A stretch of 64,000 bases of DNA from Cladorhizidae sp. MBARI D1340-BT2 (lineage: Eukaryota; Porifera; Demospongiae; Poecilosclerida; Cladorhizidae), in contig JAQNBH010000009.1 in the NCBI GenBank assembly GCA_028752905.1, forward strand, positions 30,114,976 to 30,178,975. The letters are read 5' to 3'. Below, piece by piece: positions 10,850 to 21,971 of this stretch (its first letter is position 1; every line of letters starts with the position of its first letter). The notes beneath the pieces were generated by a model. It ran no database searches and was not told the DNA's origin. It worked only from the letters and a program-made list of their open reading frames with translations. Made by a program: the position numbers and the translations under genes.

Positions 10850-12225
10850 TGAAAAGCTCTTCCACCTTCGATTTTTTGGTTTGAAAGTCATGCATTGTCT
10901 CAAGCTTCTTCATCATGTCTGTTTTCAACATGCCAGTAGGGTTAACATTGTGTTCTTAGAGCACTTTTAACAGGCCGTTCTGTTTACCACTTCCAGTTAC
11001 GGAAAATTCAACCAGCTCCATTATCATTGACCAAGTGCTCCAAACTTAAAAACAACTCTTGCTGCCATAGGAATATCTGGGTGTGAATCCTTAGCTTCAT
11101 CATGTTCGTGTGGGGTTAGACGAAAAAGCCATTGTGTTTGTCAATGAAGTCCCTGATCATAAACCACGAATAGCACCTTTGGGAGAATAACCAACTTTCC
11201 CTCCTCTCCCCATTACCACGACTGGCCTTCATTGGCATGAAAGCTTGATTCATCATGGTATAATAACACCAAGCATCGCAGTGCATCTGGATTGCCAATT
11301 GTTTCCTCGGTCACTCCATCTACACACAAAGGAGGTGGCAAGTGAATTAACTCCAAGATTTCAATTTTCCGCATATACATGCGATGATATTCTCTCTCAT
11401 CATCATGCTCAAGACCGTCAAAGTATATGGCTTTCTTTAGAGATGTAGGTGAGAAATTAAGATCATACAGCCACTTTCTGGCTGTTTGCGTGAAGTGATG
11501 GAACGAGAAAAACCATATGGTAAGTGAGAATTTGGTAACATCTCTGAATTTATCCAGGTTGCAAATTTTGTAGCAGTCATAACTGGCTCACTTTTCCTTT
11601 ACGTAACCATGCCAATGCTTTCAATCTGCAGTGTTCATCATCATCCACAACATATGGCCGAATGTGCTTGCTTTGTGCTGATCCAGTAAACTCTCCCTTG
11701 CACTGGTAGAGATATTTCATCCAGCCTCTGATTATCTTTTCATTGAAACCAACCACTAAACTAGCTTCAGTAGCTGTAGCAACATAAGTTAGGCCAAAAC
11801 GCTTTCGAAATATATCCATTATGGTAATGGCAATCATTCTAACAGTGTCCTTTGGCTGGCAATGCATCCACTCACTATATGCCTCTTGTGCATCTTCTGA
11901 GAAAGGACTCTGGCTCAAACTAATTTTCAGATGATGGCAGTATCCGAGGGAAAGCAAACAATTCATCAAGCTCACCAAGACTGCTTGAATGTAAGTCAAC
12001 TTCCTCCCTCTGCTGTTTAGCAGCTCTTGCTACAGCTGCTTTGTCAGCATGGTGCTTCCTTGGACCATAGGGACTTTTTTGGGTTCCATCCTCACTCATA
12101 GTCTCACTCCAAAACTTGCTATACTTCAGAGAAAGAAGCCCAACTGATTCAGTCGCAGGAGTTGTCATGGAAGCATGCCACGCCCACTTTTGTATTGTAC
12201 TAAAATCCCATAGAGTTTCTAAATG
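10850..12225 (-). pseudogene. DDE-superfamily transposase pseudogene, left-arm copy
   Basis: Read on the minus strand: a basic N-terminus (PRKHHADKAAVARAAKQ), an acidic segment, a helical region (PKDTVRMIAITIMD), a substrate-like block near 11.4 kb, and the DDE start (HDESSFHANEGQSW in the right copy; a diverged equivalent here) with SDFIDEHNGF near 11,140. The segment that should hold the second catalytic Asp (FDQSSCH type in relatives) is missing: sequence jumps from the post-SDF region to KQNGLRKVL. The same gap is in the right copy, so the loss predates the duplication. The family is the DDE endonuclease type I know from sponge and Rhizophagus genomes. Unlike the right copy, its TTAA at 11,347-11,350 is uninterrupted. 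It is truncated at the arm edge. Confidence 0.78.
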
Positions 12226-12399
12226 CACCAGGTGCAGCTAAAAGTGGTACCATTTTAAAAGAAATTTTAAGCTGAGCATTATGGTGCAAGAAATTTTGGG
12301 CAAAAAGTAAGTGTTAGTAAGTTACAGTACAAAGTTCACGTGGACATTAATGACTTCCTGCACTATACACATATTTTAATATTGAAGTTGAGTTTTTTA

Positions 12400-14290
12400 T
12401 TTGTACTTCAGCTACGCAGGGAAATGAGTCTAAGTCATGTTGAAGTTGGTAGCAGTCGTTCACATTCCATACCAGTTTGATGCATTGGGTTGGACAGCAA
12501 TGATGAAGATGTTGGAGAACTTAGTACAAACTTTAATGTAGATAATTATTAATAGAGATTTAAAGATACTTCCTTGGGGCAGTCCGAGAGTAACACAGTA
12601 GGTACCAGAAGACAGATATGACCTAAACCAGTTGCATAATTATGTCTCTAGTTATTACAATGCAGGAATACTTGAATAGAAGTTCACCATGGGGGACACT
12701 ATCAAAAGCCTCGGTAGATGGTTAACTTTTCAGTTGTGATAGCCATTACAATAAATAGTTAGTTCTCATGAATAGCAACAGCAGTTGAAGGGTGAAACTA
12801 TTTTTCTGGAATCTGGTTTAGAATGAACAAGTAGCAAAGCTGATTATATTGTCATAGACCTGTTTCTCTATAATTTTAGAGACAAGCTATAGGTCTGTAG
12901 TTGGCGCCCAAGGGCTTATTCCCTGATTTATAAATTGGAATAATGTTGTGTATGTACGAATCAGCTGCAATGTACTGGTCCAGGGAGAACAGATTTTATA
13001 GACAGCCAAAGCAGTGTAGTCTTGGATGCATTCCATCAATTTCTTTACCTTGGTTTTGTTCAAGTTTTACTAAGGATATCCATAAACTTCCTCTGCAGAG
13101 ATGGTAAAGGTGGCCTGGATTTCTGAGGAAATAGGAATGAGTACTGCTGTGGAAGGATGAGCGGGCTCCTAGTAAAAACAGAATTGAAGCAGCTGTTCTG
13201 CAGACTGTCCCTTTCATAGCGAGTAGAGGTAGTTGCAGAGCTATGATCGGAATGTGTATACTATGTTTATTCAGGCTAGGCTGTTAATGCAGTTGTCTTT
13301 CATGATATTCTTTATGCTTCGAACATTTGGATCTGAAGTTGGTGGGTTATGGAGAGTAATTGCTCATATATAGTTGGAAGTGGAAGGAGTCCTCCTGTAA
13401 TACTATCATATGTATATTCTGGCTAGGTTGTTAATGCAGTTGTCTTTCACAATATTCATATGATCTTTTTACTTTGGACATTTGGAACTGAAGTTGGTGG
13501 GTCATGGAGATTAGTTGCTCATAGAAGGAGCCATCCTGTACTTTGTTCTGCTTGAGTGAATGCATTTGAGAGAATACTTTATTATTGGAGAAAAATATTT
13601 CGGTCGCTGGTGACGATTTTTTTTTACTGACACAGTGTTGGTGATAACTGGTTTTAGTGCTAAGCATACATATTCTGTATCATTTAGAGAAAGTAAGTGG
13701 TGAAAATAAAAAACTAATAGAAGTCATTCAGGCCATCCATCTCAGCTTTAGAGGGAGAGATAAAAAAATCTTGCAAGATGAGGTTGTGTGGGAATGGCAG
13801 TAGTTATAAATGAGGTAACTTGAATTGGTCCAACTTGAACAGAAAGTGGAATAAAGGATGAGATCAGAATGGTTTGGTAATGACAAAATCAAGGATGTTG
13901 CCAGTTTGAGTAGGGCTAGTTATAAACAGATGAAGTGTACAGTTATAGACTGAGGTCACAGAACATCGAAGAAATCATGGACAGATTGGTAAGTGAGGCT
14001 CAGTTGATATCAGTGAAGTTAAAGTGATATATTATTATTACTTTGCCCATAGCGCAAGTTTCTTTCAGATAAGAGAACAGGCCAATGTGATATGAATTAG
14101 GTGGCACATAGCTACTGTATTCACTAAGATGATTAGATTCAGGTCAAAATAGTTGTAATGGATTGGTGCAAGAAGGTAATATGATGATCCTAGATCCCAA
14201 TAAGACACGCACACACTTCTGTTATAAAAATCAAGAGCATGTAACACTACTGAGGCTGGCGGGGCAAGTGGTGCACACTTATCTGCTAAT
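12400..14290 (-). pseudogene. CR1/Jockey-type LINE fragment (endonuclease end and RT), left-arm copy
   Basis: The minus strand encodes scrambled pieces of a non-LTR retrotransposon: an endonuclease-like tail (GNILDFVIT in the right copy), a linker with FNSVFTR, then RT motifs IIPIYKSGNKPLGANYRPI, SVPHGELL and GLPQGSI (clearest in the right copy). A tandem duplication of about 165 bp lies at about 13,265-13,560 and is shared by both arms, so it is older than the palindrome. Many stops and frameshifts are present. Confidence 0.72.
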
Positions 14291-14399
14291 TAAGCAGGAT
14301 GTGAGAACATGCCAGTTAATGCCGTACTGAAGTTGTTATCTTACCGAGTTGAACTACTGGAAGATGATATAGTTTAAATAACATCTACATTCACAGGGA

Positions 14400-15525
14400 G
14401 GACCAAGCTTGGGCTGGAAAGAAGAGAAAGCTCCCAGTTACCCTGAACCTTGTAGCTGAAAGAACCACTCTCCTCGACTACGATGCTTTCTAACATTTGA
14501 GGGTTGCAGATGCTGTGACTGATTTCGCCTCTGTCAACTTAGACCGTCAGATAGTCAAGATGAACCAAAGCCAAGATTCAGTGGTAGATTTACCAATGGC
14601 TGCCTCTGCTGTTCAATTTAGGGTGAGTTTCAAACAGCAGTTTGGAATCTGTTGCAGGATGTTGATATAGGGAAGTTTGATTATCTCCTCATCGAGAGCA
14701 GTGGAATGACAACCCATTGGCCACTATAGCTAGAACAGGAATATGGGAGGATGTACTGAATCCTCCTTGATGCTGTAGTGACTGTTGTGGACACCTACGC
14801 TCTTGTAGCCAAATTTAAGGGTGGTGAAACATACCCCGCTGCAGCTGATAGCCAACTCCAATATGCTGATGTCATAGTCATGAACAAGAAAGACCACGTT
14901 TCCGAGTCACAGACTGGCAAAGCATGTGAATTTATGTCTGATTATGTCCTGGGTTGTCGGATTTACCCATGCATGAAGTGTGCTATTCCTCTGCATTACC
15001 TAATGGAGGTGAGTAGGGTATCCAAGTTCATTGTGGTGTCTCATGAAGTAGCCAGCGCTGTTTATAGCATCCATCTGGAGGGCGGAAGTATGAGCCAGGA
15101 GAGACAAAGGAGGGTTAAAGGAAGCATGCAGGAAGCTAAAGAAGCAGGCCACATCTTGAAGAATAATTTCTCATCTTTAATTTACGAGAGCAGTGTTCTT
15201 TTCAGCTTGAAAGTTTCCAAGCTATTTTAGGGAGGAAGTTCCCAAATGAAGCTTCATGCATGAAAGGAATGCTGTAGTTTGTGGAGGAAAGGAATTGCTT
15301 ATACAAATTTCATGTGAGTGGTCGTTGGCGATACGAGATCACACCGCAAACTAATGCACAAGATAGCTTGGTTGGTTCATGTTTAGTACAGTTTATTTCA
15401 GGGTTGGATGAAGACGAGATGAGAGCACTCTTGGGTAGTTGTGTGGCCAAGGAAGGTGAAGAAAACACTTTCCAAACTGAACAGGCTACGCCTCTTTTCC
15501 ATCATACAGAGCATCATTGAAAATG
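14400..15525 (+). pseudogene. CobW/COG0523-family GTPase (metallochaperone) pseudogene, left-arm copy
   Basis: CobW-family GTPases are metal-insertion chaperones. Here the N-terminus reads KLPVTL followed by a ruined Walker A (AERTTLL where GAGKTTLL is expected). Next come DFASVNLDRQIV, NGCLCCSI (the Cys-X-Cys-Cys metal site, intact, about 14,595-14,618) followed by TAG, FDYLLIESSGMT (Walker B region), VVTVVDTYALVAKF, and QLQYADVIVMNKKDHVSES (the NKxD guanine-specificity motif intact as NKKD). The C-terminal CobW domain appears as SGRWRYEITPQ and GLDEDEMRALLGSC at 15,310-15,450. At least two frameshifts and stops are present. No introns are apparent within about 370 codons, consistent with a retrocopy or an intronless parent. 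The inference of pseudogene status is strong. Confidence 0.85.
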
Positions 15526-15960
15526 ACCTTAGATTTAAGCTGATTCATCTGCTGAAGGAGATCGTCTCGGATACATGTCCCAGGCCTCCCATTTTAGATG
15601 ACTGGAATGACTTTAGTGTCACTGGTGTGTATGAGTGTATAATTTCAGTTGGAAAAGTAAGAATTGTACATGGCATAGACTTCAACAAGTTGAACTCGGA
15701 CCTTGCTAAGCACGTGAACTGCTGCAGTGGTCCTGTGTGTCTTTTTCCTGTGGTCCTTCCAAACTGAGTGAAAATCTGCAGGCATGTTGTCGGTGAAGGG
15801 ATGTCATTCCAGCCTCTATTTACCATTGCCTCTGAGATGTCCAAGAACTCATTAAGGACTACTACCTAACTGTTGGCTACTGCAGTTGTAGAACATAATA
15901 ATTCTGTTTTGCCTTGTACAGTCTTCTCTTCACCATTTGCACCTAGCTTTCCTTTCAGGC
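15526..15960. other. Unidentified sequence downstream of the CobW copy
   Basis: The plus strand holds an open segment at 15,441-15,767 with KHVNCCSGPVCLFPVVLPN near its end. The right arm lacks about 90 bases of it (the stretch between about 15,598 and 15,688). No family was recognised. Confidence 0.4.
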
Positions 15961-16199
15961 ATGAAATCACTTGTCTTGAAATGAAATAACTCCATTAATT
16001 GAGCATGATATGAATGTCGGACGTACTGAATAATATTTATCTCGGTGTTATTGGGGCATGAAATGTAGCTAGCTCCACTAGTGTTTTGCTAATGTGATTA
16101 TTATTAAGCACCAAACACCAAATGTCAATCTTATTCCTTATACCATTGCACTGCTCTCACCTGTATATTTTTGCTGAGCATAGTTTTGCTCGTTGGTAC

Positions 16200-16600
16200 A
16201 CATTTGTGGTTTGCCGCCAAAAAGAGTATGCCCTTTGAAGCTCGTAATTACGGCGTTGTTGTTGGGTGCTCTCAGCTGGGCTTCCTGGTTTTCTTCTAAT
16301 TATCACCTCAGATAACTTTACCGACCAATATATGCGGAGTACAACCTTCAAAGTATTGTATGTTCTGAAAGAGAAAAACTTCGGCAGTTTGACCAAGCTA
16401 CAAATTGGAAACTGGACCATCCAATGGCACTTCTGACGTGAGTTTGAAGTTTTAGGTAGAAACACAATACCTACATAGTGTCCCTTAAGCCCGAACTGGA
16501 CAATGCTGAGAGGCCTAAAGGCATGGTGCACTGCCACATCACCCTCTTGGATGATACTGTTTTCACCTGAAATATTGATGTACAATTATGTACACATAGC
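16200..16600 (+). pseudogene. Possible FERM-domain (band 4.1-like) exon fragment
   Basis: Near 16,520-16,570 the plus strand reads GMVHCHITLLDDTVFT, which resembles the first strand of a FERM N-lobe (band 4.1 proteins have C-x-V-x-LLDDTVYE at this point). It is followed by TGA. Upstream, a frame with ERKKLRQFDQATNWKLDHPMALL is also conserved in the right arm but not assignable. The equivalent right-arm position is frameshifted. An alternative is chance similarity over a short span. Confidence 0.35.
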
Positions 16601-17449
16601 TAGGTAACAGCACTCGATAGCTAGCTCTAGTTTAGAACTTTAATTAAATATTGTTATACCCCTCTTGCATGTTTTTTTCTCTTATAAACCTATAGCATGA
16701 CATGACCTTACAGGTGTAGAAAACCTTGTACTTTATAGCCCCAGATAGCTAAATAGGTGGTAAAGAAACTTTCTCACCACCTCTATATTAATAATATTAG
16801 CTCTGGAGAGTCACTCATTTTTGCCTTTGTAGCCATTGATTAGAGATGATCAACATCAACTTGCCTAAGGCAGGTGATTCATTTGTCAAAGACAAGTAAG
16901 GAACAGTAAGGTTTTTATTGTGAGGTTATTGTGGAGGCTGTGAGGGCTATATAGATCACATTTCTTGTAGTGACAGATGCTGCCACACATCGACACACTG
17001 ATGCTACCCACTCCCACCTGAATTTTATAGTAGTAGCAATAGTAGTTGTACTAGTACAATGATCTTCTCGGTAATTAACTTGGAAATTTACTCTCTCGAC
17101 ATTTTGACTAGATTCTCTAGCCTTCATCAGGAATAATATTAGGAATATTATTACTCAGCCAACTCTCAGTTGACAGTGTAGACTTTCTCGATGATCGACT
17201 TAAATTTACTCACTCAATGTTTATGCTATAGATGCTCTATCTTTGATCAGGAATAATGAATAATTATTACAAGAAAACAATCTTTTCCAACAAACTGCTA
17301 AGAAAGAAGGGAGCAAAAAATCTATATAGCCACGTACAGTTTGATGACCCAGTAACATTTAAATCATCATGCTAAATGTATAAAACTGGTGAGCATAATT
17401 TCCAGCGTTAAAAGCTCACACGGTTAAATGTGCTATTTGCCTTTGCTGC
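16600..17449. other. Shared arm sequence with a two-unit tandem duplication
   Basis: At about 17,045-17,275 two diverged units of roughly 110 bases follow each other; both have a CTCGATGATC- or CTCGGTAATT-type start and end in CATCAGGAATAAT or GATCAGGAATAAT. The same pair is in the right arm (about 53,965-54,180). No gene was recognised. Confidence 0.55.
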
Positions 17450-17590
17450 TTAAGGGAGGATGTAACCACAGAAGATGTAAAAATTTATTACCTCATAACT
17501 CTTTAATTTTTAAGACTATGCAGCTGATTTTGATATCAAAATGTAGACAATTGTATGTGCTTTCTATTGATTTAACACTTAGCGAACCAT

Positions 17591-17694
17591 TGTCATGAAT
17601 TCGTGACACGCGTAGGTGTATCTATAAGACCATTGTCACGTATTCGTAACAGTAGTAATTGTCACCTGTAGACCACCGTCACGATATCGTGACA
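17591..17694. promoter_or_regulatory. Three palindromes at exact 43-bp spacing in the piggyBac 5' region
   Basis: Palindromic 18-mers start at 17,591, 17,634 and 17,677: TGTCATGAATTCGTGACA, a diverged TGTCACGTATTCGTAACA, and CGTCACGATATCGTGACA. The spacing of 43 bases between each start is about four helical turns. They lie 80-190 bases upstream of the transposase ATG. They could be transposase-binding subterminal repeats or promoter sites. The copy in the central hAT element keeps two of them, 34 bases apart. Confidence 0.6.
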
Positions 17695-17779
17695 GCTACT
17701 TCATTTTGACCACAAAGTTTTTTTTACTGCGGTTCGTGGTTGTTAGGTCTGTGGTTATGATACCCAGACTCTACTAGAG

Positions 17780-18580
17780 ATGTTATCTGATGGTAATGGC
17801 ATTGGTGATTGTACATACTGTGACTCAAATAGTTGTAGGAATGATGAAGATATGAGTAGCAATTTTTATGAGACCAAGAATGGGAGTGCAAGTATGGATG
17901 TTGGAGCAAGTGAAAATAGGGGGAAAGATACAGTGATAGGACTAAGTCAGCAGATGTCAATGGGAGGCATCGTAATAGGGGAAGAGCTGCAGGTAGAGGA
18001 TAGCAGAGGAAGGGAAGAGCTGCAGGTTGAGGATAGCAGAGTAGAGGAAGATCAGTTGGAAGTGGAACCAGCCGTGTGGATGCTAGCCAATATATGTGGA
18101 GAACTGCTGGGGAAGGTATGACATTCCTGGAATAAAAGAACAATAACAATTAATATTATTAGGTATTAGGTACTACACAGACAAATGTTTTATATCAAGC
18201 AAACTTTACATATAAACCATTATTATTTCTTTTTAAATTCTAGATGACATTGCAGAGTAGCCCATACATCCTTCTACCAGGACCTAATGTTCCTCCATCC
18301 TGCCAAAGTGCAGAAGATTGTTTTCAACTATTCTTTGGTCCAACCATGCTAAAGTTTACCATTGACAGGACCAATGCACATGCTGAGCCGAAGTGGGCCC
18401 AAGAACAGCTGAAGGGCAAACAGGCTGAATGGCAAGGGACACCATTACCAAGTGTGTGGAATTCAGAGGTGTAACTGTGCTTTCTGCAATGGCAGGATGG
18501 CACCAGACACATCACCTGTATAGCTGTGGTGCCTGCCTAACACACTCCACTCCACACCTACCACTCACAGAGGACATATA
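17780..18580 (+). pseudogene. Internally deleted piggyBac transposase, two exons
   Basis: Exon 1 (ATG at 17,780) encodes an acidic, repeat-containing N-terminus (two EELQVEDSR units) and ends at a GGTATGAC donor-like site near 18,116. A short AT-rich intron ends in TTCTAG at about 18,243. Exon 2 begins like the piggyBac DDE domain (LLPGPNVPPS, then DCFQLFFGPTML and DRTNAHAEPKW). It then passes, with a frame change, straight into a cysteine-rich tail (RCNCAFCNGRM) like the C-terminal RING/PHD-type finger. The catalytic core between them is gone. The same shortened arrangement is in the central copy, so the deletion derivative was itself a multiplying source. Confidence 0.75.
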
Positions 18581-20164
18581 AAACAGAAGAATGAATCTAT
18601 ATATGTATATCTTCATCCTAGTTTCATGGTTATGATTACATGACAGATGTTGCTGCAATCCTATATGTAAAATATATTAATAAGTGAACAACTGAATGGA
18701 AGCAAGGACTATATAACAAAATCACAGTGTTCTCAGGAGAGAAAAGGCTATTTAGCTAAGCTAGATAGCCATTTAACTGCTAACTAGCTATATGGGGGTG
18801 CTAGCTACTTGGGTGCTTTAGCCAGCTAGATATATGGGAGCGCTAGCTGGTTAGCTACTTGGGTCCGATAGCTAGCTAGCTACATGAAGCGCTAGCTAGT
18901 TAGCTACAAGGTGGGCTAGCTAGCTAGCTATTTAGCTACGCTAGCTAGATAGCTATTTAGCTACGCTAGCTAAATTATTTACTATTCCTACACTATTTAG
19001 ATGCGATAGCTAAACTATTTACTATTCATACACTATTTAGCTTGATCTAACAGTCATAAAAGAAACCACTAGGTTAGCTGAAGTAAAGTTACATACTCAC
19101 CTTGGTAACAAGAGTAGTTCTTCGCTTTACTTTTTTTAATTATTATCAGCTCATATACTTGAAAAATCTTTTGAGATTTGAGTAATGAAGTAACAGTAAG
19201 TATTAAGAGAGGAGTAGCACCTATAAGTTGTCTATCAAGCCCCCACTTCTTGGAACACTAAATATTGACCACCGTTAAACGCACCCGCGGTCTCTGGGAA
19301 TAGATGCGCGTTCGAATTGAATAATCTCGTGTTTACTTTTCAATTAACGTGTACGGTCCGCTAAGTGATAATCTTGATGTATACCTACTCCCTAGGTGAA
19401 GTTATGGATCCAGCTGTGACCTAATATGGGTGTCACTAAATTACACACAACTCAAGATCAATTAGTCCTAACCACTTCCCACTTAAACAGTACCTGTAGC
19501 AACCACAGTGGCTTGATTGCAGCAGAAGATTTGTTATATCATGTTCATGTGATTTTTTATAATTTTTAAAAGAAAACAAATCAATTTTTCAACATTCTGA
19601 CTCATATACCCACCAAAGTTGACTTTAACAAAAATTCCTCTGTTGCATAGAAAGAGCCGAAAAAAAGCTTTCTAATGATATATTAAAAGTGGGTATATGT
19701 AATTCAAATAAGGCAGTTACATGTAATTTAGTGACTCGAGTACATGATTTCAGATAAGAGCCTTCAAAGTTGAGAATGTCAAATATATTAGTTCTTGTAC
19801 TGCTTTTTCTGCTCTTCTGTCCATTCCTCACCCTACCGCGCAGTTACTATGGCTATAGAGAGCTTACAATGAGCTTCAATTTGGTACCTTATTCGAGCTT
19901 CTAGTACCTAGCGTTAGCGATCACCACTCATGGTTGAGGCCCTTTCTTCTTCAATCTTTTGGTGTAGCCCCCCGTGTAGCTTGATTGCATTCGATTGCAT
20001 GGAAGAGCATGCACATCAAGGTGCATAACTTCATTTTGGAGCATTGAAATGTTCTGAAACTTGAAATATGACTATTAGATAGACAAAAGTATAGATAGAT
20101 GGCAAAAAAATTTTTTTTGTATTTTTGACAAAATTAAGAAAAAAATTGTTACATCCTACCTTAA

Positions 20165-20420
20165 GGGAAGTGCTAGTGCATTTGCTGCTCAGTGCAAACC
20201 TACCAACTTAAGCTGGCTTCACTCTACACAGCTGGACCAGAGCCTAGCAACACTTCCGGGACAGAGCCAAGCATGGATGTCCAATGGATATCTAATTGTT
20301 TTGGCTAATTGCAAACAAAAAAACAATCGTTGTCATGCACACCAAAAGCATATCGAGTCTGGTCAGCACAAGTGGTGGAGCTGGAAACTTCAAAGTTAGC
20401 AGGGTTATTATAAAATGTAC
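20165..20420 (+). pseudogene. Unidentified coding-like fragment conserved in both arms
   Basis: The frame GSASAFAAQCKPTNLSWL, then DQSLATLPGQSQAW and CHAHQKHIESGQHKWW, is preserved almost unchanged on the minus strand of the right arm (53,558-53,803). Conservation of the frame across both arms suggests it derives from a real exon. I do not recognise the family. It directly abuts the piggyBac insertion. Confidence 0.4.
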
Positions 20421-21971
20421 AATCACCAGTGCCTCACTCTAACTACATGTTGGTTGTATACTCATACATGAACTTTCCCCAGTCAAACTTTGGATCCTTG
20501 CAATGGGTTGGAGGTGGCATGATAAATCCAGAGCTATCAATCTCACATTCTGAGTATTCCTTGTCAGACATTTACAAGAATGCAAGTGCTTGCAACCTGT
20601 TGGCACGCACCTAGGGACAGCACAATATAAAATATACACTGCCAGTATTCACCAGTGTTTCCAGTTCCATGTGTTGAGCTGTGGAAATGGAGTGAAACCT
20701 TATTCTTCATTCTCATGCTCTGAAGACTTTTCATGAGTGAGCAAGCGAGATCCAATTTCCACTAACTGTATGCCTTACTCCCCACACACACAATACCCTG
20801 AAAAAAACATACCTGTATATCAACTAATTTTGTAATAATCGCTTAAAATGACGGTGTAATTGATTACATAGTCAATGTCATATTAGCACCACTTTAATGA
20901 TTTTCCATCTTCACATGATGTCATGCATGTGGATCCTTGCCCTAGCCTAGCATACAGTCACCATTGATTCTCACGTGCCCTAATCTCAATCACTTTTTTT
21001 TCCTTGCCCTTGCATTAGGCTCTTGGTAACTTGATACCTTTGCCCCTGTACTAGGCACTTGGTAATGCATACCTATGCCCTTTCCCCAGTATTTTCAGAA
21101 CACTTTTCTTGAACTTGATATCAAGTTGATGGCATATACCTCTAGAAATATTGTGTTGAGGGTTGTAATGATATTAGCAGTGAATATTTAATAGGAGATG
21201 GAGACTATCAAGATACAGGATGGGGGAAAAGAACCGAAAAGGCTTCTCAAATTAAAAGTAAATTTTATCTCAGAGAAAGTAAAGTCCAATTTGAATGCTT
21301 GTTGTGTAGGTAATTATAACCCTTGATAGCTGTAGCCAGTTGTTGCTTTGAATTATGAATTCCAACAACATCAATATTGATTGTTCGAAATCATTTGCTG
21401 TATTTTCAGCATTGAAATGGTAAATGGTCTGCGATTTGTTTCCTTATAGAGCTAGCTATTATCAGATCCAATGCCCAATCACCAGCATACCAGTCTTTTC
21501 ACCGGATTCAATTCCCAATCACCAATACACAAATCTTTTCACCAGATCCAATGCATGAGGCATCAGAAATGGCCCCTAGCCCTAGATTTAGCCTTTGTCC
21601 TGGCCTTAGTCAGTCCCAGCCCTAGCCCAAGACTTAGCCCTAGCCAAATGCCTATCCCTAGGCCTAGCCTAGCATACCAGTCTCTTTTTATCTCTTGCAA
21701 ACTAGGGACTAGTGCAATAAAGACTCACAGCAATCGATGGCCTGGTATCAATTGGTCAGAAAAATTGTAATGAGCTTTCGTACGGTTACCAGAAGTCTAC
21801 TCAAGATATGTTAAATATAAATGTATAAGATACATATAATTATATACATCTTCAGGTATTTATCAAGCCTCAAGGTAGCAAGCACCAAATATGCTCTTGT
21901 CATCCCTCTGGGGTTAGGGTAGGCACATGTAGCAAGCACTGAGGAGATAGACTGTGACAAAATCATATGTA
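20421..21971. other. Shared arm sequence, no gene recognised
   Basis: Pairs with right-arm sequence at 50,238-50,810 and 52,541-53,557. Short frames such as CSLMKSLQSMRMK ... STHGTGNTGEYW (minus, about 20,640-20,755) are present in both arms but unassigned. At 21,590-21,690 there is a degenerate run of CCCTAGCC-type hexamers, mirrored at about 50,545-50,640. Confidence 0.5.

Larger units (their letters stand above)
17454..20160 (+). mobile_element. piggyBac element, 2.7 kb, TTAA target duplication
   Basis: The termini are GGGAGGATGTAAC and, reading inwards from the other end, GGTAGGATGTAAC, flanked by TTAA at 17,450-17,453 and 20,161-20,164. The right arm shows the unoccupied site (about 53,770-53,790; TTGA in place of TTAA) with otherwise continuous flanks. 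TTAA duplication plus an internal piggyBac transposase remnant identify the superfamily. It also carries CTAG-rich simple repeats (18,770-18,990). It inserted after the arms were formed, or was lost precisely from the right arm. Confidence 0.9.

Noticed and set aside
15545..15844. 99-codon minus-strand frame, with a partner at 55,411-55,629
   Set aside because: Overlaps the plus-strand frame downstream of CobW and is disrupted by a 90-base difference between arms.
16157..16585. 142-codon minus-strand frame, with a partner at 54,781-55,098
   Set aside because: Open in both arms, but the sense strand carries the FERM-like motif and the minus product has no recognised features; probably a shadow, though not excluded.
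18770..18990. CTAG-rich tract as a possible regulatory array
   Set aside because: Simple tetranucleotide repetition, also present in the central copy; no organised spacing.
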